DNA of 57,293 nucleotides from Pyramidobacter piscolens (GCA_004558205.1 SFDM01000016.1:1-57293), one strand, 5' to 3'. Shown: positions 34,407 through 43,201, counted from the first letter of the stretch. Numbers and translations are program-made. The notes: generated by a model from the letters alone, not told the origin.

Positions 34407-36443
34407 ATGCTTATTCGTTATATTCGAAAACGTGACGGCAGCGAGGCGCTGTTTGACCGCGCCAAGATCGCCAACGCCGTCAGGAAGGCGGCTCTGGCCG
34501 CAGGGTCGCTAGAACCCGAGCAGGAGAGCGAGCAGGTGACGCGCCAGGTCGAAGGCTATCTGACGATCCTGTTCGACCACGGCGGCATGCCCACGGTGGA
34601 GCAGATTCAGGACCTGGTGGAGCGCATCCTGATCGAAAAGGGCTGCGCCGCCACGGCCAAGGCTTACATCCTTTACCGCCAGCAGCACGCCAAGCTGCGC
34701 AACACCAAAGAGCTTTTGAGCGGCGCCTCGGAGATCGTGAACCGCTACTTGAGCCGTATCGACTGGAAAGTCAACGAGAACAGCAACATGAGCTACTCCC
34801 TGCAGGGACTCAACAATTACATCGCGTCGGAAGTCACGGCCCAGTACTGGCTGGACGAGATCTACCCGCCCGAGATCAAGAAGCTGCACCTCAACGCCGA
34901 CCTGCACATCCACGACCTGAGCAACCTCTCGGTGTATTGCTGCGGCTGGGATCTGCTGGATCTGCTGCGGTCGGGCTTCACGGGCGTCCAGACCAAGATC
35001 GGCGCGCGGCCGCCCAAGCACTTCCGCAGCGCCCTGGGGCAGATCGTCAACTTCTTCTACACCCTTCAGGGCGAGGCCGCGGGCGCCCAGGCCTTCGCCA
35101 GCTTCGACACCTGCCTGGCGCCCTACGCGGCGCGCGACAATCTAAGTTACGACGAGGTCTGCCAGGCCATTCAGGAGTTCGTGTTCAACCTGAACGTGCC
35201 CACCCGAGTGGGCTTCCAGACGCCCTTCACCAACGTAACCATGGACCTGACCGTGAGCAAGCCTTTCAGGAACATGCCCGTGCTCATCGCGGGAGAACCC
35301 ACGGGGACCACCTACGCCGATTACCAGCGCGAGATGGACATGATCAACCGGGCTTTCGCCGAAGTGATGCTGGAGGGCGACGCCTTCAACAAGGTCTTCC
35401 CGTTCCCCATCCCGACCTACAACATCACCAAGGACTTCAACTGGGACAACCCAGTGCTGGACCCTATCTGGGAGATGACGGCCAAGTACGGCATCCCCTA
35501 TTTCTCCAACTTCATCAACTCCGACATGAGCCCCGACGACGCGCGGTCCATGTGCTGCCGCCTGAGGCTGGACAACCGCGAGCTGCGCCGGCGCGGCGGC
35601 GGCCTGTTCGGCGCCTATCCCATGACGGGGTCCATCGGCGTGGTGACCATCAACATGGCCCGCCTGGGCTATCTGGCCAAGGACCGCGACGACCTGATAC
35701 TGCGGCTGTACGATCTGATGGACGCGGCGAAGGAAAGCCTGGAAATCAAGCGCAAGGTCCTGGAAAAGCTGACCGAGGCCAACCTCTATCCCTATTCGAA
35801 ATTCTACCTGCGGGCGGTGAAGGAGTCCTCGGGCGCGTACTGGGACAACCACTTCAACACCATCGGCGTCAACGGCATGAACGAGTGCCTGCTGAACCTG
35901 ACCGGCAAGGGGATCGCCACGCCCGAGGGTGCAGCGCTGGCGGCGGACATCCTGACGCGCATGAGGGACCGCCTGGCCGATTATCAGGAGGCAGGCGGAA
36001 GCCTCTACAACCTGGAAGCCACGCCCGCCGAGGGCGTGACCTACCGTTTTGCCCGCGCCGACAAGGACCGCTGGGGCGACGGCATCATCTGTGCCAACCA
36101 GGAGCATTGCCTTCAGGGCGCCGAACCCTATTACACCAACTCGTCGCAGCTGCCCGTGGGCTATACCGACGACATCTTCGAGGCGCTGGAGCTGCAAGAC
36201 GACCTTCAAAGCCTGTACACCGGCGGCACAGTGCTTCACGGCTTTCTCGGCGAGCGCGTGACCGACGGCGGCGCGGTGAAGCGCCTGGTTAAAAAAATCG
36301 CCGAGAACTACCGCCTGCCCTATTTTACGATCACGCCCACCTTCAGCATCTGCCCTGTCCACGGCTACATTCCGGGGGCCCACGAGTTCTGCCCCCTCTG
36401 CGACGCCGAGCTGGAAGCGGCCGACGCCGCCCGGGAGAGTTAG
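34407..36443 (+). CDS. nrdD: Class III (anaerobic) ribonucleotide reductase, catalytic core lacking the glycyl-radical segment
   Basis: This 678-residue protein reduces ribonucleoside triphosphates to deoxyribonucleotides without oxygen. It has an N-terminal ATP-cone (about 1-90), the SVYCCGWDL cysteine site, NVTMDLTV, SMCCRLRLD with the thiyl-radical cysteine loop, GSIGVVTINMARLGY, and MNECLLNLTG. It ends soon after the zinc-site residues SICPVHGY and EFCPLCD. The C-terminal segment with the radical glycine (EVYSRVVGF type) that normally follows is absent; it is encoded separately at 37189-37344, beyond nrdG. ATG 34407 has GGAGAG upstream. The stop is genuine: nrdG starts 4 bases later in a different gene. 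Confidence 0.95.
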   Translation: MLIRYIRKRDGSEALFDRAKIANAVRKAALAAGSLEPEQESEQVTRQVEGYLTILFDHGGMPTVEQIQDLVERILIEKGCAATAKAYILYRQQHAKLRNTKELLSGASEIVNRYLSRIDWKVNENSNMSYSLQGLNNYIASEVTAQYWLDEIYPPEIKKLHLNADLHIHDLSNLSVYCCGWDLLDLLRSGFTGVQTKIGARPPKHFRSALGQIVNFFYTLQGEAAGAQAFASFDTCLAPYAARDNLSYDEVCQAIQEFVFNLNVPTRVGFQTPFTNVTMDLTVSKPFRNMPVLIAGEPTGTTYADYQREMDMINRAFAEVMLEGDAFNKVFPFPIPTYNITKDFNWDNPVLDPIWEMTAKYGIPYFSNFINSDMSPDDARSMCCRLRLDNRELRRRGGGLFGAYPMTGSIGVVTINMARLGYLAKDRDDLILRLYDLMDAAKESLEIKRKVLEKLTEANLYPYSKFYLRAVKESSGAYWDNHFNTIGVNGMNECLLNLTGKGIATPEGAALAADILTRMRDRLADYQEAGGSLYNLEATPAEGVTYRFARADKDRWGDGIICANQEHCLQGAEPYYTNSSQLPVGYTDDIFEALELQDDLQSLYTGGTVLHGFLGERVTDGGAVKRLVKKIAENYRLPYFTITPTFSICPVHGYIPGAHEFCPLCDAELEAADAARES

Positions 36444-36447
36444 AGCC

Positions 36448-37146
36448 ATGAAGATCGCCGGCGTGCAGCGCACGTCGCTGATCGACTTTCCGGGGCTTCT
36501 GGCCTGCACGGTCTTCACGGCGGGCTGCAACCTGCGCTGCCCCTGGTGCCATAACGGCTCGATCCTGGGGGCCGTGCCCGACGGTGAACTGATCGGCGAG
36601 AGCGCATTCTTCGAGTTTCTGGACTCGCGCCTGAAGGTGCTCGACGGCGTGGTAGTTTCCGGCGGCGAGCCGGCGCTTCAGCCCGACCTTCGGGAATTTA
36701 TCCTCAAAGTCCGCGAAAGAGGGCTGGCGGTCAAGCTCGACAGCAACGGGACCTTTCCCGAAGCGCTTCAGGATCTGCTGGACGCCGGCCTGCTGGACTA
36801 CGTGGCCATGGACGTGAAGGCCGCACCCCAGCATTACATCGAAGCCGCGGGCGTCGCCGTCCCGCGCGTGACGCTTCTGCGGAGCATCGAACTGATCCGC
36901 GCCCAGGCTCCCCGGTACGAATTTCGCGTCACGCTGGTGCCGGGCATTCACGACGAGCGAAGTGCGGCGGAACTGGGGGAGTTTTTGCGCGAAGGGCCTC
37001 TCTACCTGCAAAATTTCAGGGCGGCTCCGACGGCGCCCGACGGGCGTTTCAGAGAGGGGCGGGGCTTCACCGAGAAGGAGATGGAATGCTTTGCCGAGAT
37101 CCTGCGCTCTCGGATGACGGGAGAAATAAGAGTCAGAAGCATTTGA
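36448..37146 (+). CDS. nrdG: Anaerobic ribonucleotide reductase activating enzyme (radical SAM)
   Basis: The 232-residue radical SAM protein abstracts a hydrogen from the reductase glycine to form the stable glycyl radical. The cluster-binding CNLRCPWCHN (CxxxCxxC) lies near residue 27-34, followed by VVSGGEPALQ for SAM binding and the KLDSNG and VAMDVKA strands of the barrel. It lies 4 bases after nrdD and 42 bases before the small glycyl-radical gene, so enzyme core, activase and radical carrier are made from one transcript in that order. Confidence 0.95.
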   Translation: MKIAGVQRTSLIDFPGLLACTVFTAGCNLRCPWCHNGSILGAVPDGELIGESAFFEFLDSRLKVLDGVVVSGGEPALQPDLREFILKVRERGLAVKLDSNGTFPEALQDLLDAGLLDYVAMDVKAAPQHYIEAAGVAVPRVTLLRSIELIRAQAPRYEFRVTLVPGIHDERSAAELGEFLREGPLYLQNFRAAPTAPDGRFREGRGFTEKEMECFAEILRSRMTGEIRVRSI

Positions 37147-37188
37147 TCTATGCTGACTAAAAAACAAAAAATCCAAGGAGGAAAAAAC

Positions 37189-37344
37189 ATGATCGATCAG
37201 AGCAAAAGAACGCGGTGCGAAGTCTATTCGCGGGTTGTGGGCTTTTTAACGCCCGTTTCGCAGTGGAACAAGGGAAAGAAAGAAGAATTTCGCGACCGGA
37301 AGACCTTCAAGATCGGAGACGCCCTGAAAACAGGATCGCGCTGA
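37189..37344 (+). CDS. Stand-alone glycyl-radical domain of class III ribonucleotide reductase
   Basis: The 51-residue protein contains RCEVYSRVVGFLTPVSQWNK, which is the C-terminal signature of NrdD; Gly18 in RVVGF is the predicted radical site. In ordinary NrdD this segment follows the zinc site in the same chain. Here the upstream core ends after the zinc site, nrdG intervenes, and the radical segment has its own ATG and an AAGGAGG ribosome site 7 bases before it. It presumably docks into the core in trans, as the GrcA/YfiD protein does for damaged pyruvate formate-lyase. The sequence match is clear; the in-trans working is inference. Confidence 0.88.
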   Translation: MIDQSKRTRCEVYSRVVGFLTPVSQWNKGKKEEFRDRKTFKIGDALKTGSR

Positions 37345-37355
37345 TGGATAGGCCT

Positions 37356-37521
37356 CTAAAAGATTGAATCTCGAAGGGCGCAGCGGGCGCAAAGGGAAAA
37401 CGTAAGGGCTGTTTATGTCCAATAGAATCTATGAGCTATCGTAATACTTTGTAAGTTTAGTTTGTGTTTTTCCTTCGAGTCCTTGGCGCCACTCCGCGCT
37501 GAAATTTTTTGACCTGTCTTT
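37356..37521. repeat. Palindromic intergenic repeat, diverged copy G
   Basis: Arms AAAAGATTGAATCTCGAAGG and GCGCTGAAATTTTTTGACC with inner GCGCAAAGGGAAAA and TTTTTCCTTCGAG. It begins 11 bases past the glycyl-radical gene stop. Confidence 0.65.
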
Positions 37522-37559
37522 TGATACGGATTGATGAACCACAGAAACGACCACAACTG

Positions 37560-37735
37560 AATAACCTGGATGGTTCGAAGCTGACGCTTCGATGAAAAAG
37601 GAATCGGGTGCGATCCCCGAACGGTCCCGCCGCTGTAAAAGCCGCTCCATTTTCCCGACGCCACTGGAGGCGCTGCAAGCCTCCGGGAAGGCCAAGGCGC
37701 TGCTGGCTTGAGTCAGAAGACTTGCCTTCCAGGGC
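37560..37735 (+). promoter_or_regulatory. Cobalamin riboswitch 2 (upstream of CoA-transferase)
   Basis: The core AAGGAATCGGGTGCGATCCC, the CGGTCCCGCCGCTGTAA B12-box equivalent, a long variable stem and GAGTCAGAAGACTTGCC match the cobalamin aptamer. A T8 run at 37783-37790 lies between the aptamer and the gene; I could not settle a clear terminator stem before it. Confidence 0.88.
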
Positions 37736-37891
37736 ACAAAAAAACTCTGCGAGCGATGGAGCCGGTGTGCAGTCTGTCCCCCTTTTTTTTACGGCGGGGC
37801 GTGACCGCATGCGGTTTCTTCAGGCCCTGGGCCCGAAGAAGCCGCGCTTTTCGCGCGCCTCGCCCGCACAAAAACATGGAGGAAAACAAGA

Positions 37892-39436
37892 GTGTACAAT
37901 CGCATCAGCAATCAGGAGGCGGCGGCGAAAACCACCTCGGCCACGCTGGCGGCGGAATTGATTAAAGACGGCATGACCGTGGGAACCAGCGGTTTCACCA
38001 TGGCCGGCTATCCCAAGGCGGTTCCCATGGCGCTGGCCCGGCGGGCCGAACGCGGCGAGAAAATCCGCATTAAGCTCATCACGGGCGCGTCGGTGGGCGA
38101 CGAGCTGGACGGCCAGCTCGCCCGGGCAGGCGTCATAGAGCGGCGCTATCCCTATCAGACCAACGACAGCGTCCGCGGTCTGGCGAACGACGACCGCCTG
38201 TCCTATGTGGACATGCACCTGAGCCAGGTTCCCTTTTGGATCAAGAACGGCTATTTTGGCAGGATCGATATTGCCATTATAGAAGCCATCGGCATCGACG
38301 AGGAAGGCAACATCATCCCCAGCACGTCCGTAGGATGCTCCAACGTGCTTGTGGAGTACGCCGAAAAGGTGATCGTGGAGATCAACACCTCCCAGCCCGT
38401 GAAACTCGAAGGCATGCACGACATCTACAGCCCCAGGAAGCTCAAGGAGACCGAGGCCATCCCCATCGTCCGCGCCAACAACCGCGTGGGCATGCCCTAC
38501 ATCCGCTGCCGTCCCGACAAGATCGCGGCGGTGGTGATCACCGACATTCCCGATTCGACGCGGAGCATCGCGCGGACCGACGAAAAATCCCAAAAGATGG
38601 CCGACTTCCTCGTGGAATTTTTGGAGAACGAGGTGGCCCAGGGGCGTTTACCCAAAAAATTGCCGCCGATCCAGTCCGGCGTCGGAAACATGGCCAATGC
38701 CGTGCTGGGCGGCCTGCAGAAGTCCAATTTCCGTAATCTGGTGATCTATTCCGAGGTCCTCCAGGATGCCGTGCTGGACCTGATTGAAACCGAACGGGTG
38801 TCCTTCGCTTCGGGGACGGCGCTGACCATCTCGCCAGAGCGTATCGACGCCTTCTACAAAAGCCTCGAGATGTACAAGTACAAGATCATCCTGCGCCCTG
38901 TGGAGATCAGCAATTCACCCGAGGTCATCCGCCGCCTGGGCGTGATCGCCGTGAACACGGCTCTGGAGGTCGATCTGGAGGGCAACGTGAATTCCACGCA
39001 CATCGGCGGCTGCCGGATCGTCAACGGTATCGGCGGATCGGGTGACTACGCCCGCAACGCTGCGCTGTCGGTGTTCACCACGCCGTCCACGGCAAAGAAC
39101 GGAACTATTTCCTGCATTGTGCCCCGCGTGGCCCACGTGGACCACACGGAACACGATATTCAGGTGATCATCACCGAGCAGGGCTGCGCCGACCTCCGCG
39201 GCCTGACCGCCTACGAGCGGGCAGGGGCGCTCATCGAGAACTGCGCCCATCCGAAGTTCCGTCCCGCCCTCAGGGAATTTGTGGAACGCAGCCGCAGCCG
39301 CCAAGGCTTCCGCCACGGCTTCGCGCCGGAGGATCCCGCCCTGTGGCTGAAAGGCTTCTTCCCCGAGCCGCCGCAGGCGGAGAGAAAAGAAGACGGCGGA
39401 GAGAACAATAAAAACAACGAAAAGAGATGCCAATAA
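37892..39436 (+). CDS. Acetyl-CoA hydrolase / succinyl-CoA:acetate (propionate) CoA-transferase family
   Basis: The 514-residue enzyme moves CoA between carboxylic acids, here most likely between succinate and acetyl- or propionyl-CoA. Family features are GTSGFTMAGYPKAVP near the N-terminus, SGVGNMANAVL, VIYSEVLQDAVLDL with the catalytic glutamate, THIGGCRIVNGIGGSGDYARNA (split across the acyl-CoA site), and RGLTAYERA. The initiator is GTG 37892 with GGAGG 9 bases upstream. Its control by a cobalamin riboswitch and nearness to mutAB-meaB tie it to a methylmalonyl-CoA-dependent propionate pathway. Confidence 0.9.
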   Translation: MYNRISNQEAAAKTTSATLAAELIKDGMTVGTSGFTMAGYPKAVPMALARRAERGEKIRIKLITGASVGDELDGQLARAGVIERRYPYQTNDSVRGLANDDRLSYVDMHLSQVPFWIKNGYFGRIDIAIIEAIGIDEEGNIIPSTSVGCSNVLVEYAEKVIVEINTSQPVKLEGMHDIYSPRKLKETEAIPIVRANNRVGMPYIRCRPDKIAAVVITDIPDSTRSIARTDEKSQKMADFLVEFLENEVAQGRLPKKLPPIQSGVGNMANAVLGGLQKSNFRNLVIYSEVLQDAVLDLIETERVSFASGTALTISPERIDAFYKSLEMYKYKIILRPVEISNSPEVIRRLGVIAVNTALEVDLEGNVNSTHIGGCRIVNGIGGSGDYARNAALSVFTTPSTAKNGTISCIVPRVAHVDHTEHDIQVIITEQGCADLRGLTAYERAGALIENCAHPKFRPALREFVERSRSRQGFRHGFAPEDPALWLKGFFPEPPQAERKEDGGENNKNNEKRCQ

Positions 39437-39438
39437 TC

Positions 39439-39729
39439 ATGTCGCTGAAATCCTTGTGTGAAATCCTCATGTTAGTCTGCTTTGGCGCCGCGTGGCCCAT
39501 CTCCATCTATAAATCTTGGACGTCGCGGAGCAGCGGGGGCAAGAGCCTGCTCTTCCTGCTGGTCATTATCCTCGGCTATCTGGCGGGCATTGGCAAATGC
39601 CTACTGGATTGGGAAAACGTCCATTGGAGCGTGCTTGTGATGTACGGCCTCAACGTATTGATGGTATCCGTCGACGCGCTGCTCTATTTCAGAAACAAAG
39701 CGCTCGAACGGAAGGCCGCCGCGGCATAA
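39439..39729 (+). CDS. Small three- or four-helix membrane protein, PQ-loop-like
   Basis: A 96-residue integral membrane protein with hydrophobic helices at about 5-24, 36-55 and 63-84 and the pattern WPISIYKSW-GKSLLFLLVIILGYLAG found in a widespread unnamed family of small membrane proteins resembling half of a SWEET/PQ-loop transporter. Function is not known to me. ATG 39439 is chosen; ATG 39427, overlapping the CoA-transferase end, is an alternative. It directly follows that gene and is probably co-transcribed with it. Confidence 0.65.
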   Translation: MSLKSLCEILMLVCFGAAWPISIYKSWTSRSSGGKSLLFLLVIILGYLAGIGKCLLDWENVHWSVLVMYGLNVLMVSVDALLYFRNKALERKAAAA

Positions 39730-39765
39730 ATCTTCTGAATCGGCGGTCATTTGTAAATTTGATGC

Positions 39766-40057
39766 TTATACTCTTTCGCATTCAACATGCTTAATATCGA
39801 ACTGAAGGTCAAAGCCAAAGGATTTCAACGCAAGGGCTGAAGAGAAAGAGCGCAAAGGACGCAAAGGAAAGACAAAACATAAATTATTAATTAAAAAACG
39901 AATTAGTGTGATGGTAGTTTATGTATTTCGCTTGATTTTTTCGATTCTAAAAGTCTTTCAAGGTTTTCCTTTGCGAACTTTGCGCCCTTTGCGTTGAAAT
40001 CTTTTGACGCAGCTCTTCAGTTTGATATTAAGCGCGTCAATGGGAATTTAGTATTAA
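39766..40057. repeat. Long palindromic intergenic repeat, full copy D (inverted)
   Basis: About 290 bp with both outer tips (TTATACT and AGTATTAA), CATGCTTAAT, the GATTTCAACGCAAGG arm and the shared AT-rich centre, oriented opposite to copies A and B. It abuts the palindrome at 40056-40122. Confidence 0.85.
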
Positions 40058-40122
40058 AAGGGAACTCCCGGAGCATGGAAAGCGCACATGTGCGCTTTCC
40101 ATGCTCCGGGGGCTCCCTTTTT
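40056..40122 (-). terminator. 67-bp near-perfect palindrome, terminator of the GltD-like gene
   Basis: The arms (inner GGAGCATGGAAAGCGCAC against its complement, outer AAAAGGGA against TCCCTTTTT) close on a GCGCACATGTGCGC centre. The A and T flanks make it a strong terminator in either direction; on the minus strand it lies 14 bases past the oxidoreductase stop. Confidence 0.85.
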
Positions 40123-40136
40123 CGAGAACGGCCCTT

Positions 40137-41366
40137 TTATTCGGCTTTTTCGCGGAGGCTTTGCAGGTAGCGGTCCATGGCGTAGGCCACTTCCTTGGAG
40201 AAGTGGACGGCTTCCACCACGGTCTTGGCTCCCAGGACCACGTCGCCGCCGGCGAAGACTCCCGGGCGGGTGGTGCTGCCCTTGTCGTCCGCCGTCAGAA
40301 GCCCCTTGTCGGTGGTGTTCAGCCCCTTGGTAGTGCTGACGATGCGGTTCAGAGCGCCCTGGCTGACCGCCACGATGACGCTGTCGCAGCGGAGCAGCTG
40401 AGGTTCGCCCAGCGACAGCACCTGGTCCTGGTCGTCCAGCTCCGCCTTCTGGTAGACGACCCCTTCGTCGGTGATCTCCACAGGGCGGCAGCCGTACATC
40501 ATCTCCACGCCGTCGGCGATGGCGTATTCCAGCTCGCGCACGTTGGCCGCGGCGTGGCTGCGGCGGCAGAGCATGGACACCTGTCTCACGCCCTTGCGCA
40601 GCGCCGTGCGCGCAGCGTCCATAGCCGAGTTGCCTGCGCCGATGACCGCGATGCTCTTGCCCAGGTCGTAGACGTCGGGGTTGGTCAGGTAATCGATGGC
40701 GAAATGCACGTGTCCCAGGCTCTCGCCCTTGATGCCCAGCTGCTTGGGACGCCATACGCCCGTGCCGATGAAGATGGCCTGATAACCGTCTCTGAACAGG
40801 TCGTCGATGGTCAGCGACGTTCCCACGGCCGTGTTGGGGCGGATCTTGATGCCCAGGCGCACCAGCTGTTCCTTGTAGCGGTCCAGGATCTCCTTGGGCA
40901 GGCGGAAGGCGGGGATGCCGTAACGCAGGACGCCGCCGATCTTCTCGCGCGTCTCGAAGAGCGTTACGTCGTAGCCTTTTTGCGCCAGGATGATGGAGAT
41001 GGTGATGCCCGCGGGGCCGCTGCCCACGATGGCTGCCCTCATGCCCTTGGAAGGCTCGCGCTGCAATGTCGGATGGTCCAGATAGGCGTCGGAAATGTAG
41101 TTCTCGATGCTCGAAATCTGCACGGGCTCGCCCTTGCGCCCCAGGATGCAGTGGCCTTCGCACTGTTTTTCGTGGTTGCACACCAGCGAGCAGACCACGC
41201 TCAGGGGGTTGTTTCGAAAGAGCATTTCGCCCGCTTCATCCTTCTGGTTGTGCAGGAACATCTGTATCATGGTGGGAATGTTGGTCGCGATGGGGCAGCC
41301 CTGGCGGCACATAGGGTTTTTACAGTTCAGACAGCGCTTTGCTTCGGTGACGACGTTGATAGACAT
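40137..41366 (-). CDS. GltD-like NAD(P)-dependent oxidoreductase (glutamate synthase small-subunit family)
   Basis: The 409-residue flavoprotein has an N-terminal ferredoxin-like domain with CLNCKNPMCRQGCP and CSLVCNHEKQCEGHC for two 4Fe-4S clusters, then FAD-binding GSGPAG (about residue 123) and NAD(P)-binding IGAGNSAMDAA domains. Family members pass electrons between NAD(P)H and a partner such as GltB or a ferredoxin-linked subunit. No such partner is adjacent; it stands alone between strong terminator and promoter. ATG 41366 has AGGAGG upstream; the longer frame adds 29 unlikely residues. A ferredoxin:NADP oxidoreductase role is as likely as glutamate synthase. Confidence 0.88.
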   Translation of the reverse strand: MSINVVTEAKRCLNCKNPMCRQGCPIATNIPTMIQMFLHNQKDEAGEMLFRNNPLSVVCSLVCNHEKQCEGHCILGRKGEPVQISSIENYISDAYLDHPTLQREPSKGMRAAIVGSGPAGITISIILAQKGYDVTLFETREKIGGVLRYGIPAFRLPKEILDRYKEQLVRLGIKIRPNTAVGTSLTIDDLFRDGYQAIFIGTGVWRPKQLGIKGESLGHVHFAIDYLTNPDVYDLGKSIAVIGAGNSAMDAARTALRKGVRQVSMLCRRSHAAANVRELEYAIADGVEMMYGCRPVEITDEGVVYQKAELDDQDQVLSLGEPQLLRCDSVIVAVSQGALNRIVSTTKGLNTTDKGLLTADDKGSTTRPGVFAGGDVVLGAKTVVEAVHFSKEVAYAMDRYLQSLREKAE

Positions 41367-41551
41367 GGTTCCTCCTGATCTGCGGAAGGCGCCGCATGGA
41401 AGCCGGCCGCCCGGTAGGAGCGGCGCGGCTGCTTTCTGCGCCTTCGTAAGCAATTTCTTTTGAAATTTATTAAAACTGATGCATTTTTTCTCAAACTCGT
41501 TGTTGGGTCTTGTACGTGAAAATCAAGGTGGCATCGGTTTTATAGGAGATA

Positions 41552-41580
41552 ATTCTATCACGTTATTAGGAGTTTTACAA
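41552..41580 (-). promoter_or_regulatory. Sigma-70-type promoter of the GltD-like gene
   Basis: On the minus strand TTGTAA and TAGAAT are 17 bases apart, in an AT-rich stretch about 190 bases before the gene. The long leader between them shows no known riboswitch. Confidence 0.6.
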
Positions 41581-41702
41581 ATCGATAATACTATAAAAAG
41601 ATGTAAAACAAAGAGCCCGCGCCGGCAGTGGGGCAGATCTTTCCGGTACGTTTATTCTCCTGTCACCCTCTATGTTTCAAGCTTCTGCGCGCCCCGTTCA
41701 TA

Positions 41703-42206
41703 TCAGATTTCCCGTTCCAAAGCCCAGACTTCGGCCGGGGTCGAACAGACGGTCACTTTCGCGGCGTACTGGCGGCGGATGCGGTCGTAGCGCTGGCGGA
41801 AGGCTTTCGCGCGTCCGCCTCGGATGAGCCAGAGAAAGAATTCCAGGTCGAACTTTTCTTCACATCCCTCGGCAGCGCTGTCCCGTACCTGGTGGCGGAA
41901 GGCCAGATAGCGCGTCAGGGCGCGTATCAGGCAGATCCGCCTCGGAAAAAGCAGCAGGATGACCCTGTCGGCCTCCTCAAGGCGGCGCTCCATCTCAAAA
42001 TTGCCGTAGTTCCCGTCGATCACCCAGCTGGGGTTCTCAAGAAAGCGGCGCACTTCGGCCTGACATTGGACCCTGTCCCGTTCTTTCCAGCCCGGCGCGA
42101 AGTTCACCTTGTCCAGGTGGAGCAGCGGACAGCCGAGCTTTTGGCTCAGCTTTTTCGCCAGCGTGGACTTGCCCGCCCCGCTGTATCCCATGACGGCAAT
42201 TTTCAT
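41703..42206 (-). CDS. P-loop kinase-like protein (DNA topology modulation protein FlaR-like)
   Basis: A 167-residue nucleoside-kinase-fold protein with Walker A GYSGAGKST at 7-15 and the family pattern HLDKVNFAPGW, WVIDGNYG and RRICLIRALTR. Proteins of this group are named topology modulation or adenylate-kinase-like; the substrate is uncertain. It lies 9 bases after the endonuclease IV gene and is probably co-transcribed with it. Confidence 0.8.
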   Translation of the reverse strand: MKIAVMGYSGAGKSTLAKKLSQKLGCPLLHLDKVNFAPGWKERDRVQCQAEVRRFLENPSWVIDGNYGNFEMERRLEEADRVILLLFPRRICLIRALTRYLAFRHQVRDSAAEGCEEKFDLEFFLWLIRGGRAKAFRQRYDRIRRQYAAKVTVCSTPAEVWALEREI

Positions 42207-42215
42207 CGCCGCGGC

Positions 42216-43058
42216 CTAACCCTGCTCTGACATATTTCTGAGCAGCCTGATCTCCCCCGCGTAGCCCGCCAGGTTTTCCCAGGGCGTTTCAAGGCAGAAA
42301 GGCAGCCCTCTGAGAGCCGGGTGGTTCACGATGCGCCTGAAGGCCTCGAGGCCGATCGATCCCTGGCCGATGCGCTCGTGGCGGTCTTTGCGGCTGCCGA
42401 AGGGCGTCATGCTGTCGTTCAGGTGCAGCGCCTTCAGCCGTTCCAGCCCCAAGACTCTGTCAAAGCGCTCGAGCACGCCGTCCAGGTCGTTCACGATGTC
42501 GTATCCTGCGGAGTAGACGTGGCAGGTATCGAGGCAGATCCCCATTTTTTCGGGAAGTTCGGCGCGGCCGATGATTTCCGCCAGTTCCTCGAAGCGGCCT
42601 CCCACCTCGCTGCCCTTGCCGGACATGGTTTCCAGAAGCACCGTGGTGCGCTCTGCGCCGGGGAGAACCTGGTTCAGCGTCTCGGCGATCAGCTCGACGC
42701 CGTGCTGCACACCCTGGCCGACATGGCTTCCGGGGTGGATGTTGTAGAAGCAGCCCGGAAGAATGGCGTCCAGCTTTTGAATGTCCTCCTTCATGGCGCG
42801 CAGCGCAAAATCCCGTATCGAGGGATTGGCGGAGCATGGGTTGAGCGTGTAAGGCCCGTGCCCGATCAGCGGCGCGAAGCAGTTCTTCTCGAGGATCGCG
42901 GCGAGCCCCGCCGTGTCTTCGGGGTCGGGGACTTTGACGGAACCGCCGCGGGGATTGCGCGTGAAGAACTGAAAGGTATCGGCACCGATGGACAGGGCCG
43001 CTTCGCCCATCTTCTTGAATCCCCCGGCGACGGAAAGGTGACAGCCAATATGAAGCAT
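42216..43058 (-). CDS. nfo: Endonuclease IV (AP endonuclease)
   Basis: The 280-residue zinc enzyme cuts DNA 5' to abasic sites in base excision repair. The TIM-barrel signatures are HIGCHLSVAGG, the FFTRNPRG strand, NIHPGSH, LLETMSGKGSEVG, ICLDTCHVYSAGYD with metal ligands, and LHLNDSMTPFGSRKDRHERIG. CAGGAGG precedes ATG 43058. A uracil-DNA glycosylase encoded at 52.1 kb would make its substrate, though the two are not linked in one operon. Confidence 0.95.
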   Translation of the reverse strand: MLHIGCHLSVAGGFKKMGEAALSIGADTFQFFTRNPRGGSVKVPDPEDTAGLAAILEKNCFAPLIGHGPYTLNPCSANPSIRDFALRAMKEDIQKLDAILPGCFYNIHPGSHVGQGVQHGVELIAETLNQVLPGAERTTVLLETMSGKGSEVGGRFEELAEIIGRAELPEKMGICLDTCHVYSAGYDIVNDLDGVLERFDRVLGLERLKALHLNDSMTPFGSRKDRHERIGQGSIGLEAFRRIVNHPALRGLPFCLETPWENLAGYAGEIRLLRNMSEQG

Positions 43059-43201
43059 GGATAAACCTCCTGAAAAGAGATGACGGATTCTGCGGATCAT
43101 TATAGCCTGTTCGGAACCCTCTGCGGCTAACGCTGTCAAAAATCCTGCGCTTCCGTTTCAGCGCCCTTTCGGTTTGTCAGCACGGGGTTTTTGTTAACTG
43201 A

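Noticed and set aside
34937..36292. Long plus-strand frame inside nrdD
   Set aside because: Arg/Gly/Pro-rich out-of-frame translation of nrdD with no ribosome site or domain.
34407..37344. NrdD split explained as a frameshift or sequencing error
   Set aside because: A complete nrdG gene lies between the two parts, and the small gene has its own ribosome site and start, so no single base change can rejoin them.
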